A stretch of DNA of 13,496 nucleotides from positions 1 through 13,496 of the forward strand of contig JALFLX010000107.1 of assembly GCA_022774485.1 (NCBI GenBank), written 5' to 3'. Shown piece after piece: positions 1 to 6,510 of this stretch. The stretch comes from Bacilli bacterium. Lineage in GTDB: Bacteria; Bacillota_I; Bacilli_A; RFN20; CAG-288. The notes beneath the pieces were generated by a model. It made no database searches. It saw nothing but the letters and a program-made list of their open reading frames with translations, and was not told the DNA's origin. Both the position numbers and the translations under genes were made by a program. Positions within the stretch are counted from its first letter, which is position 1; each line of letters starts with the position of its first letter.

Positions 1-39
1 TATGAAGAAGAGTGCAATCTCTTAAAGGAGGGCAAGTAA
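1..39 (+). CDS. C-terminal tail of an NfnA/SudB-like FAD/NAD-binding subunit (partial)
   Basis: Frame 1 from the first base reads YEEECNLLKEGK and ends at TAA (37-39). Only the last twelve codons are in the window. The charged, Cys-containing tail resembles what I recall of the C-termini of ferredoxin-NADP+ reductase-like subunits (NfnA, SudB), which are normally encoded directly upstream of the GltA-like subunit. The stop lies two bases before the next ATG, and the next gene's ribosome binding site (24-32) is inside this frame, so the two genes are translationally coupled. The identity rests mainly on gene order and the tail, so it is moderate. The frame itself is well supported by the coupling geometry. 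Confidence 0.6.
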   Translation, partial: YEEECNLLKEGK

Positions 40-41
40 TC

Positions 42-1538
42 ATGGCCTACAATCAGAGTCCTATCAAGAACCCGATGCCGACTCAGGCGCCGGAAGTTCG
101 CAGACATAACTTCGATGAAGTCGCAATCGGCTACACAGAAGAATTAGCCATCGACGAAGCTAAACGCTGTCTCAACTGCGCGAAACCTGGCTGTGTCCCG
201 GGCTGCCCTGTCCACATCAATATCCCTGGTTTCATCACCAAGGTTGCTGAAGGTGATTTCGAAGGTGCCTATCAGGTCATCTCCGAATCCTCTTCTCTCC
301 CCGCGGTCTGCGGCCGTGTTTGCCCTCAGGAGACACAGTGCGAGCAGAACTGCTTGAGAGCCAAGATGCCTATCCGCGAAAAAGGTCCGGATGGAAAAAT
401 GGTCATCAAAGGAATGGGAGAAGCAGTTGGTATCGGAAGATTAGAGCGCTTTGTCGCTGATTATCACAGAACTCATGCCAAACCCGCAGAAGTCAAGATT
501 GAAAAGAACGGCCACAAAGTCGCTGTCATCGGCTCTGGTCCTTCTGGCTTAGCCTGCGCTTACGACTTAGCCAAAGCCGGATATGATGTCACCATGTATG
601 AAGCCCTCCATGTCGCTGGCGGTGTCTTGATGTATGGTATTCCGGAATTCCGTCTCCCGAAGTCTATCGTTCAGAATGAGATCGAAGGTCTCAAGAGAAT
701 GGGTGTCAAGATCATCACCGACATGGTCATCGGCAGAGTCATCTCTATCGATGAGCTCATGGAGGAAGAGGGTTTCGAAGCTTGCTTCGTCGGCACCGGT
801 GCCGGTTTGCCTCGCTTCTTAGGAATCCCTGGCGAGAATGCCAAAGGTGTCTACTCCGCCAACGAATTCCTCACCCGTGTCAACCTCATGAAGGCCTATC
901 AGGATAGCTCCAAGACTCCGATTCAACACGCGGAAAATGTCGTTGTTGTTGGCGGTGGAAACGTCGCGATGGATGCGTTAAGAACTCCGCTCCGCTTAGG
1001 TGCCAAGAATGTCACCTGTGTCTACCGTAGAAGCAAAGAAGAACTTCCTGCCCGTAAAGAAGAAATCGAACACGCTGAGGAAGAAGGTGTCGTTTTCGAC
1101 CTTTTGAGAAACCCGGTCGAAATCTTAGAAGACCGCACTGGTTCTCCGTCCCCGAGAGCTGCTGATTTCAACCCCAACTATGGCAATGTCATCGGTATCA
1201 AAGTTCAGAAGCAGAAGCTTGGTGAACCCGATGCCTCCGGCAGAAGAAGACCGGTTCCTGTCACCTTAGAAGAGGATCCGGAAGCCTTCTACACCATCCC
1301 CTGTGACTGTGTCATCATCGCCATCGGTACCACTCCTAACCCGCTTATCAAGAGCACAACCCCTGGCATTGAGACAAACCCCCACGGCTGTCTCATCGTC
1401 AACGAAGAGACCAACGAAACCACCAAGGATGGTGTCTACGCTGGCGGCGACGCTGTCACTGGCGCTGCGACTGTCATCCTCGCGATGGGTGCTGGTAGAA
1501 AAGCAGCCAAGGCGATTATGGAGCGTCTTTCCAAATAA
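42..1538 (+). CDS. gltA: GltA/NfnB-type iron-sulfur flavoprotein (NADPH-dependent glutamate synthase small-subunit family)
   Basis: A 498-residue cytosolic flavoprotein. The N-terminal domain binds two [4Fe-4S] clusters: C43-x2-C46-x4-C51-x3-C55-P and C90-x3-C94-x5-C100-x3-C104. A first Rossmann nucleotide-binding motif, GSGPSG, is at about 164-169, followed by the family stretch GVLMYGIPEFRLPK at about 194-207. A second motif, GGGNVAMDALRTPLRLGA, is near 304, and the GVYAGGDAVTGAATVI FAD-closing motif lies near the C-terminus. The ATG at 42 is chosen over an in-frame GTG at 12 because AAAGGAGGG (24-32) is correctly spaced from it. In the family this unit is either the GOGAT small subunit or, with an NfnA partner, the NADPH-binding subunit of electron-bifurcating transhydrogenase (NfnAB). 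The upstream tail favours the latter, so nfnB may be the better name. Its codons are markedly richer in C-ending forms than those of the neighbours, suggesting high expression. Confidence 0.93.
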   Translation: MAYNQSPIKNPMPTQAPEVRRHNFDEVAIGYTEELAIDEAKRCLNCAKPGCVPGCPVHINIPGFITKVAEGDFEGAYQVISESSSLPAVCGRVCPQETQCEQNCLRAKMPIREKGPDGKMVIKGMGEAVGIGRLERFVADYHRTHAKPAEVKIEKNGHKVAVIGSGPSGLACAYDLAKAGYDVTMYEALHVAGGVLMYGIPEFRLPKSIVQNEIEGLKRMGVKIITDMVIGRVISIDELMEEEGFEACFVGTGAGLPRFLGIPGENAKGVYSANEFLTRVNLMKAYQDSSKTPIQHAENVVVVGGGNVAMDALRTPLRLGAKNVTCVYRRSKEELPARKEEIEHAEEEGVVFDLLRNPVEILEDRTGSPSPRAADFNPNYGNVIGIKVQKQKLGEPDASGRRRPVPVTLEEDPEAFYTIPCDCVIIAIGTTPNPLIKSTTPGIETNPHGCLIVNEETNETTKDGVYAGGDAVTGAATVILAMGAGRKAAKAIMERLSK

Positions 1539-1555
1539 TTCATCCTTTGTATCCC

Positions 1556-1583
1556 ACCTCCCGGTAACCCCGGGAGGTTTTTT
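1556..1583 (+). terminator. Rho-independent terminator after gltA/nfnB
   Basis: A perfect 9-bp stem, ACCTCCCGG (1556-1564) with CCGGGAGGT (1570-1578), a 5-base loop, and T's at 1578-1583. It lies 17 bases after the stop codon and ends the NfnAB-like transcript. Confidence 0.92.
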
Positions 1584-1661
1584 CATGGATCATTTGATGT
1601 CTATTGAATTTTTAATAAACATTGTAAAAAGTTTTTAAAATAACGTGATTTTTCTCAATTA

Positions 1662-1690
1662 TTGCACCACAAAACTATTAGTGATAAGAT
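1662..1690 (+). promoter_or_regulatory. Sigma-A promoter of the marR-exonuclease-recU operon
   Basis: TTGCAC (1662-1667), a 17-base spacer and TAAGAT (1685-1690) match a housekeeping promoter. The leader then carries GGAGGA (1701-1706) seven bases before the ATG at 1714, so this transcript has a conventional ribosome binding site. The segment shows an imperfect dyad (TTATTGCAC against GTGATAA) that might be an autoregulatory MarR operator, but the match is weak. Confidence 0.65.
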
Positions 1691-1713
1691 AATTTCGATC
1701 GGAGGAATCATTT

Positions 1714-2190
1714 ATGGAGAACACAAAGATCAACGAAGCTGAGAAATTGAAAGTCGATTACACTGTCTTTATGGATTACATCAATCAAATCCGTGATTTC
1801 GGCGGATTAGATTTGTTTGCACAGCTGTTCCAAAGTGACTGCCGAATCCTGTTTTATCTAAGAAAATTTGATCTTGTCCACCCTTCTAAGATTGCAGATG
1901 ACTTATCCATCACAAGACCAAATGTCGCTGCGAACTTAAGAATGTTAGAGGCAAAGAGATATATCATCCGCTCTATCGACAAAGAAAATCACCGTCAAGT
2001 CTATGTCGCAATCACTCCCTTAGGAAGAAGATTATTAGATAAGATTGACGAGAAATGCATCGCTCTTTTCAAAGCCTGGTTTGAGCTTTTAGGAGAAGAA
2101 GAGGTGAAACACCTCTTCAACATCTTAAAAATCTCTGCTGACGCAAAGAAAGTTCCTGATGGAATGGAAGAGATTGATTTAGAGGTCTAA
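1714..2190 (+). CDS. MarR-family winged-helix transcriptional regulator
   Basis: A 158-residue protein with the MarR layout. An N-terminal dimerisation helix precedes the winged helix: recognition HTH at about 57-80 (PSKIADDLSITRPNVAANLRMLEAK) and wing at about 85-101 (RSIDKENHRQVYVAITPLG), followed by the long C-terminal dimer helix. The family binds palindromic operators as dimers, usually as a repressor released by a ligand or by oxidation. C43 and C115 are present, but I see no clear redox motif. The gene is first in a three-gene operon, one base upstream of an exonuclease start. This suggests either autoregulation or control of the two DNA-processing enzymes, which would be an unusual target. 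The ligand is unknown. Confidence 0.88.
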   Translation: MENTKINEAEKLKVDYTVFMDYINQIRDFGGLDLFAQLFQSDCRILFYLRKFDLVHPSKIADDLSITRPNVAANLRMLEAKRYIIRSIDKENHRQVYVAITPLGRRLLDKIDEKCIALFKAWFELLGEEEVKHLFNILKISADAKKVPDGMEEIDLEV

Positions 2191-2191
2191 G

Positions 2192-2920
2192 ATGTATCAG
2201 GAGATTCTTCGAAAACTCCTTCCTGCTGATTGCCTCGTCTTCTTCGATCTGGAGGCGACTGAGATCCGCCATCAGGCGATCTCTTTTGGCATGGTCGGAC
2301 TGAAGAAAAAAAGTGGAAAATCCTTAGGAGAATTGGAAGAGGCTTTCTCTTATCACACCTATTTAAAAACAGAAGATAACATTGGAGAATTTGTTGAAAA
2401 CTTAACCGGAATCACTCCTGAATTGATTGAAAAAGAAGGAAAGACATTCTCAGAAGCACTGGTCGAGATTTTAAATCTTCTTCGCCCTTTTTCAAAGAAA
2501 GTCTACCTCAGTTACTCTGACAGTGACTTGATGATATTAGCCCACACGATCCACAAGAAAATCAACGTGGAGGATAACTTCTTCCGCATGATTTCAAACT
2601 CTTATCTCGACTTGCAGAACTACTATTCGAAAAGGATTCTCTCCGAGAAAGGAAAGACACTCTCGCTATTTAAACTCGCCTCTCTTCTCCAGGTTGAAGA
2701 AGAGGATAGAAAACACGATGCTCTCTCAGACAGCATTCTTTTAAAGAACGTGTTCCTTCAGTATTTCAAGAGAGAAGATCTTGTCTATCCGCTTGCAATA
2801 CGTTCTCTTCAAACTTCTGTCATTGGAAAAGAGATCAAGTCTTATCTTCTTGAAGAAGTGCTAGCTGGAAGAGAGGTTTCTCTCTCTTCTTTCGAGCAGA
2901 AAGTGAGGACGCTCTTATGA
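2192..2920 (+). CDS. DEDDh-family 3'-5' exonuclease (DnaQ-like)
   Basis: A 242-residue protein with an RNase T/DnaQ-type exonuclease domain. Exo I is FFDLEAT (D19, E21), followed by the family's LTGITPELI at 71-79. The Exo II acidic residue is probably D112 in YSDSDLMIL, and Exo III is HDALSD with H175 and D180. All four metal ligands plus the general-base His are present, so it should be an active 3'-5' exonuclease on DNA or RNA. The C-terminal 60 residues are helical without a recognised domain. It starts one base after the marR stop and overlaps recU by four bases (ATGA at 2917-2920), so the three genes are co-transcribed and translationally coupled. It could be a repair or proofreading exonuclease or an RNA-processing enzyme of the KapD type. 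The sequence alone does not decide. Confidence 0.82.
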   Translation: MYQEILRKLLPADCLVFFDLEATEIRHQAISFGMVGLKKKSGKSLGELEEAFSYHTYLKTEDNIGEFVENLTGITPELIEKEGKTFSEALVEILNLLRPFSKKVYLSYSDSDLMILAHTIHKKINVEDNFFRMISNSYLDLQNYYSKRILSEKGKTLSLFKLASLLQVEEEDRKHDALSDSILLKNVFLQYFKREDLVYPLAIRSLQTSVIGKEIKSYLLEEVLAGREVSLSSFEQKVRTLL

Positions 2921-3543
2921 AAGTCGTTCGTTATCCAGATGGAAGAGAGATGGAAAAGAGCAAATCTTCTGAGAGAGTCGACCATCGCAAGAGTGAGAAT
3001 AAGACAGAAGCAGAGCGTATCCGTGACTCTTACATCAAGAGCAACATGGGTATGGGTTTTGAATCTGATATTTCTAAATCCTGTGACTATTACCGCCTAG
3101 AAGGAATCGCTGAGATTTATAAAAGGCCGACTCCGATCAAAGTCGTAAAAATGTCCAAAGAGAAACCAGGCATGATTCAAGAAGCATACTTCGAGCAGAA
3201 ATCAACCACTGATTATGTCGGCATTTACAAAGGAAAATACATCGACTTTGAGTGTAAAGAGACTATCCATGACACTGTTCCCTATCATATGATCCGCGAG
3301 CAACAGTACCGCCACTTGGAAAACATCATCAAACTCGGCGGTATTGGATTCTTCTTAGTCAGTTTTAAAACAGCAGGAGAGGTTTATCTTCTCCGCGCTG
3401 AGATCATTCTAAACGAAGTGAAAGAGAAAGGGCATCCTGGCTTTAAGCGCTCCTTTTTCCAAGAGCATGGTGTCTTAGTCAAAAGAGGATACAACCCTCC
3501 CTATTATCTGATTGAAGCGATTGATCAGGCGTATCCGGAATGA
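2917..3543 (+). CDS. recU: RecU Holliday junction resolvase
   Basis: A 208-residue protein matching RecU, which resolves four-way junctions during recombination and chromosome segregation in Firmicutes. The N-terminal basic arm (1-40) leads to N43MGMGFESDI, the family's N-x-GM-x-(F/L)E-x-x-I signature. YRLEGIAEIYKRPTPIKVV (59-77) is the conserved core, and KSTTDYVGIYKGKYIDFECKET (95-116) holds the nuclease residues D99, E112 and K114 of the PD-(D/E)XK fold. The usual EA at the last motif is EC here. Length is normal. In Bacillus relatives recU usually sits beside a class A penicillin-binding protein gene. Here it is last in an operon with a MarR regulator and an exonuclease. No plus-strand terminator follows; the hairpin at 3546-3579 fits the opposite strand. 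Confidence 0.93.
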   Translation: MKVVRYPDGREMEKSKSSERVDHRKSENKTEAERIRDSYIKSNMGMGFESDISKSCDYYRLEGIAEIYKRPTPIKVVKMSKEKPGMIQEAYFEQKSTTDYVGIYKGKYIDFECKETIHDTVPYHMIREQQYRHLENIIKLGGIGFFLVSFKTAGEVYLLRAEIILNEVKEKGHPGFKRSFFQEHGVLVKRGYNPPYYLIEAIDQAYPE

Positions 3544-3545
3544 TT

Positions 3546-3579
3546 AAAAAGCTCCCATTCCTTTTTTCAGAACAGGAGC
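3546..3579 (-). terminator. Rho-independent terminator of the surface nuclease gene
   Basis: Read on the minus strand, GCTCCTGTTC pairs with GGAATGGGAGC through ten base pairs, two of them G-U, around a short A-rich loop. TTTTT follows. The G-U pairs become C-A mismatches on the plus strand and no T run follows there, so it serves only the minus-strand gene, whose stop is at 3586-3588. Confidence 0.8.
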
Positions 3580-3585
3580 AAAGGA

Positions 3586-5487
3586 TTATTTCTTCTTGGT
3601 GGAAGATTTCTTCTTTCCACCTTTTTTCTTATGGTAAATCTTTGAGGTGTAGACTCGGCTATCTTTCTTGTTCGTTTTCTTGTAGATGAGATAGAAGGTG
3701 AGGAAGACGGCAGCTAGAAGAATCGCACAGATGACGATAATCAAAAGATACAGTCTTCTTTGCCTCATCAGCTCTTCGCTGAGAGTCACCTTGCATTCAA
3801 TCGTATGGAGGACGATGTCGTTATCGCCTTTAAGAATAATAGAGAGTTTGCACTCTCCTTCTTTATGTGCAGTGACATTTTTTCCATCGACAGAGATGAT
3901 AGAAGGATCGGAAGAGACAATCTCCACTCTCTCATTCTCGAAGAGTTCGCCTCTGAGAGCAATATCAAATTCATAAGTTTGATCATTGACAAGCTCCATG
4001 TTGGAAAAGACACCAGAGTCAGTCTTTAACGAGATGATAGAGATAGAAGATTTGATGTTGATATGAGAAGTGTATGTATGAGACTCTCCTTCATCATCCA
4101 TAAACTTATAGGTGACCTCTGTCTCTCCCTCTTTGATCGGAGTAAAGGTGATGTTGTCATTATCTTTTCTCAAATAATTTGCATCATAAGTAATATTCAG
4201 GTCCTGAATTCCATCGATTGAGATATCGAAGGTGTATGGAGAAGATACGTGGAGGTTGAGATTTTCTTTGAAATTAGTAAAATCCCCGTTTTTATGATAT
4301 GGATTGTCATCGACTGGTTTTACGTATTCAATCGCCGTTTCTGTATTAGAACCAAAGACTTTATCCGCTAAAGAAGGATAATCGATAAAGGGGTTGCGGT
4401 TCTTCTGAACATTCTTGTAAATCAAATTGTTGCGATGGAACTCATATTTAGAGACAGGATCAAGCTTGTTCCATTTCAAATAGGTTTCAAGATTGTGATG
4501 ATAACCGATAAAGGTGGTGTTATCATCCTCTTTCTTGTCCTCAGGATTACAGAAGGAAAGATAAGGTTCCGCTTGAGTGTTTCCGCCAGGGAGTGATACA
4601 CCATACCTTGTTGCCATATAGAAGAGACAGCGTGCGATATCTCCTTTCCACTCATCCGTGGGTTCAAAGACTTTCTCACCATTTTGATCTTCTCCGAGGT
4701 AACCGGAGATATCGCTGGTGCCATCAGCATAATAACAATAAATTGTCTTCGCCGTATTTTTATCTTTCACTTCTCCGTAGAAGTTATCGTTGTGACCAGC
4801 GGAGTTTGTGTTTCCATCGGCAGCGACAAGGTGGTGAAGATCAGTCGGTGCACCTTTTGCAAATACATCGCCATTCTCACCGACAACTTTAAATCCGTGG
4901 TTCTTGGCCCAGACATGTTCTTTATCAATGCGGATTACACCTGTGGATTTTCCATCTCCCGAGACCGGCTTGGGTTTTGTCTTGTTCTCATAGTCGATCT
5001 TTGTCAAATCCTCATCCGTTTTGAAGCTGTTGATTCCGTTGTTGGTTGCCTTTTCGATATTATAGTTTGCCTCGGAAGAATAATACATGTTGACAAGCCT
5101 ATAATCAGCGGGGCTTTCCGAGTCAAAAAGATAGGTGTTAGGATCAATCTCTTTTGAGAGTTCCCAGTTTCGATCAGTGATCTTATACCAACAGCCGACA
5201 CCTCCGCTTGCATAAGTCGTTCCAGAGCCATAAGAAATGAAGTAGTTATCTTCTTGAATTTTGTCATGAAGATACACTTTCAGTTCTTCACCGCTCTTTT
5301 GTACCATCTCATCATAGTTGTAATAGAGTTTGACTTCCTCTTCGCTAGAGTCAGTAAAATCCATTGGAAGATTCTTGTCATATGCTCTTCCATCAAATGT
5401 TTTGTCTGCTTCTCGAACCGGTGTATTTAACGAGAAGAAGGAGAGTTGAGAGAGGAGACTTGTAGGGATTAAGCACAGTAATTTCAT
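3586..5487 (-). CDS. Membrane-anchored extracellular nuclease (endonuclease I family) with Big-like domains
   Basis: A 633-residue protein. A short hydrophobic N-terminus (about 2-20) is a probable, though poor, signal sequence. The catalytic domain (about 50-375) has endonuclease I features: DKEHVWAKNHGF (188-199, H191), a TDLHHLVAADGNTNSAGHN block (215-233, H218/H219), a PTDEWKGDIARCLFYMATRY block (276-295) and HRNNLIYKNVQKNRNPFIDYPSLAD (351-375). This ββα-metal nuclease family degrades DNA/RNA nonspecifically. Two Ig/Big-like β segments follow (about 415-478 and 485-568, the second with SSDPSIISVDGKNVTAHKEGECKLSI). Then come one membrane helix (about 580-602) and a Lys-rich cytoplasmic tail. 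The enzyme would sit outside the cell tethered to the membrane, presumably scavenging nucleic acid. An in-frame stop lies four codons upstream of the ATG, and no Shine-Dalgarno is visible. Confidence 0.88.
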   Translation of the reverse strand: MKLLCLIPTSLLSQLSFFSLNTPVREADKTFDGRAYDKNLPMDFTDSSEEEVKLYYNYDEMVQKSGEELKVYLHDKIQEDNYFISYGSGTTYASGGVGCWYKITDRNWELSKEIDPNTYLFDSESPADYRLVNMYYSSEANYNIEKATNNGINSFKTDEDLTKIDYENKTKPKPVSGDGKSTGVIRIDKEHVWAKNHGFKVVGENGDVFAKGAPTDLHHLVAADGNTNSAGHNDNFYGEVKDKNTAKTIYCYYADGTSDISGYLGEDQNGEKVFEPTDEWKGDIARCLFYMATRYGVSLPGGNTQAEPYLSFCNPEDKKEDDNTTFIGYHHNLETYLKWNKLDPVSKYEFHRNNLIYKNVQKNRNPFIDYPSLADKVFGSNTETAIEYVKPVDDNPYHKNGDFTNFKENLNLHVSSPYTFDISIDGIQDLNITYDANYLRKDNDNITFTPIKEGETEVTYKFMDDEGESHTYTSHINIKSSISIISLKTDSGVFSNMELVNDQTYEFDIALRGELFENERVEIVSSDPSIISVDGKNVTAHKEGECKLSIILKGDNDIVLHTIECKVTLSEELMRQRRLYLLIIVICAILLAAVFLTFYLIYKKTNKKDSRVYTSKIYHKKKGGKKKSSTKKK

Positions 5488-5508
5488 GTCAATATTTTAT
5501 CATGAAAT
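5481..5508. promoter_or_regulatory. Perfect inverted repeat over the nuclease promoter and start codon (candidate operator)
   Basis: ATTTCATG (5481-5488) and CATGAAAT (5501-5508) are perfect 8-bp inverted arms separated by 12 bases. The -10 element lies between the arms, and the nuclease start codon (5485-5487) lies inside one arm. Half-site centres are 20 bp apart, about two DNA turns, which suits a dimeric repressor. A function as an operator is inference. Confidence 0.45.
5494..5502 (-). promoter_or_regulatory. Extended -10 promoter of the nuclease gene, leaderless geometry
   Basis: On the minus strand, TGATAAAAT (extended -10) ends six bases before the ATG at 5487. Transcription would therefore begin at or next to the start codon, leaving no room for a ribosome binding site. 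No good -35 is seen (TTGTTA occurs, but with a 15-base spacer). Confidence 0.55.
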
Positions 5509-5569
5509 ACAGACTAACAAGAGGAAGTCTTCCAAGAATTAAAGCGGGAAAGAGAATTTTAACGAATCG

Positions 5570-5665
5570 CAAGATTTTGTATCATTTCATCAAGAAAGTT
5601 GTAAATATATTGAAAAATCATCAAGGTAGAAAGCACTTACTGAAGCGATGAAACAAAAAATCTTG
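5570..5665. repeat. Imperfect long inverted repeat upstream of the HAD gene
   Basis: The left arm (5570-5591) reads CAAGATTTT...TTTCATC. The right arm (5647-5665) is its near reverse complement, GATGAAAC...AAAATCTTG, with a 3-base difference in the middle and about 55 bases between the arms. The right arm abuts the -10 hexamer at 5666. The stretch 5509-5646 otherwise shows nothing coding. Confidence 0.4.
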
Positions 5666-5671
5666 TAGAAT
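5666..5671 (+). promoter_or_regulatory. -10 element of the HAD phosphatase gene, leaderless geometry
   Basis: TAGAAT (5666-5671) ends exactly six bases before the ATG at 5678. No Shine-Dalgarno precedes the ATG. There is no convincing -35 and no canonical TGn (a TG directly abuts the hexamer). Confidence 0.5.
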
Positions 5672-5677
5672 AAAGTC

Positions 5678-6493
5678 ATGAATATCAATCAAAGAACACT
5701 GTTAGTATTTGACCTCGATGGAACCTTGCTTTCCTCTGAAAAGACAATCATGCCAAAGACCAAAGCAATTCTCCATGAATTAAGAGAAAGAGGTCATGTC
5801 ATCGCCTTAGCCTCCGGAAGACCGCCAAGAGCTGTCATCCCGTACTACGAAGAATTAGGATTAGATGGTCCGATCATCTCGTATAACGGAGCTTGTATCA
5901 CAGATCCGAAAGACAACGAGTTCCCAACCTATCACTATTTCTTTAAAAGAGAATGGATTCTCTCTTTCTTACGTCAGATCAAAAAAGATGAGATAATCAA
6001 CCTTTTTGCCGAAAGTGGAACCACTCTCTACTTAGGGCATAACTCTGACCAGTTTGACAACATGTTCCATAAGGAAGGAATGCTTGTCATCAATGGTGAT
6101 TATGAAAAAATCCTGAACGAAGATGTCTACGCGTTTGTCTTCCAGATGAAGAACGATGAAGCGTTAAAGAAACTCAAAGAGATCAACCTTCCTGATAAGA
6201 CCCTCTTCTTGCGCCATTGGTATGACTGCGATGGCATTGCAGAATTCGGTTCTACCGAAGTGAGCAAAGCAGCAGGAATCAAACGCTTAGAGGAAATCTA
6301 CAAAATCCCTCATGGCCAAACCATCGCTTTCGGAGATGCGGAAAACGATGTCGAGATGCTCTCTTATGTCGCCTCTCCCTTTGCGATGAAGAATGCTTGT
6401 AGCAAACTGAAACACATGGTGAAAAATATCACTGAGGAAGATAACGATCACGAAGGTATTTATCTGACATTAAAGCATCTTTTCTCTTTGTAG
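5678..6493 (+). CDS. Cof-type HAD-IIB family phosphatase
   Basis: A 271-residue cytosolic hydrolase with all four HAD motifs. Motif I is DLDGT, with nucleophile D12 and acid/base D14. Motif II is SGR (46-48), motif III is K197 in STEVSKAAGI, and motif IV is GDAENDVEML with D220 and D224. The C2-type cap lies between motifs II and III (about 85-185), as in Cof/YidA-like enzymes. The family dephosphorylates sugar phosphates, flavin precursors and similar small metabolites; the substrate cannot be read from the sequence. It is a single-gene unit with its own promoter and terminator, converging on the minus-strand operon. Confidence 0.92.
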   Translation: MNINQRTLLVFDLDGTLLSSEKTIMPKTKAILHELRERGHVIALASGRPPRAVIPYYEELGLDGPIISYNGACITDPKDNEFPTYHYFFKREWILSFLRQIKKDEIINLFAESGTTLYLGHNSDQFDNMFHKEGMLVINGDYEKILNEDVYAFVFQMKNDEALKKLKEINLPDKTLFLRHWYDCDGIAEFGSTEVSKAAGIKRLEEIYKIPHGQTIAFGDAENDVEMLSYVASPFAMKNACSKLKHMVKNITEEDNDHEGIYLTLKHLFSL

Positions 6494-6510
6494 AGAAGAC
6501 GTTTTTATTT
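6480..6510 (+). terminator. Rho-independent terminator overlapping the HAD stop codon
   Basis: TTTTCTCT (6480-6487) pairs with AGAGAAGA (6492-6499), 8 bp with one G-U, around loop TTGT. A T-rich tail runs to 6510. The HAD stop codon (6491-6493) spans the loop and right arm, and the tail overlaps the end of the convergent gene. The minus strand has no T run after this hairpin, so the opposite operon is not obviously terminated here. Confidence 0.7.

Noticed and set aside
12..41. GTG start for gltA giving ten extra N-terminal residues
   Set aside because: The extra codons lie over the ribosome binding site (24-32) and the end of the upstream gene. The ATG at 42 is correctly spaced and starts the conserved protein.
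1303..1638. 111-residue plus-strand ORF overlapping the gltA end and its terminator
   Set aside because: It is an out-of-frame shadow of gltA and reads through the terminator hairpin, with Ser/Thr-rich low-complexity composition.
1662..1692. MarR operator at TTATTGCAC/GTGATAA
   Set aside because: The dyad is imperfect and short. It is not strong enough to list as a site.
3546..3579. Bidirectional terminator for recU
   Set aside because: On the plus strand the stem contains C-A mismatches and no T run follows. It fits only the minus-strand nuclease gene.
4684..5157. 157-residue plus-strand ORF opposite the nuclease gene
   Set aside because: It is antisense to a well-conserved endonuclease I domain and has no ribosome binding site or family resemblance.
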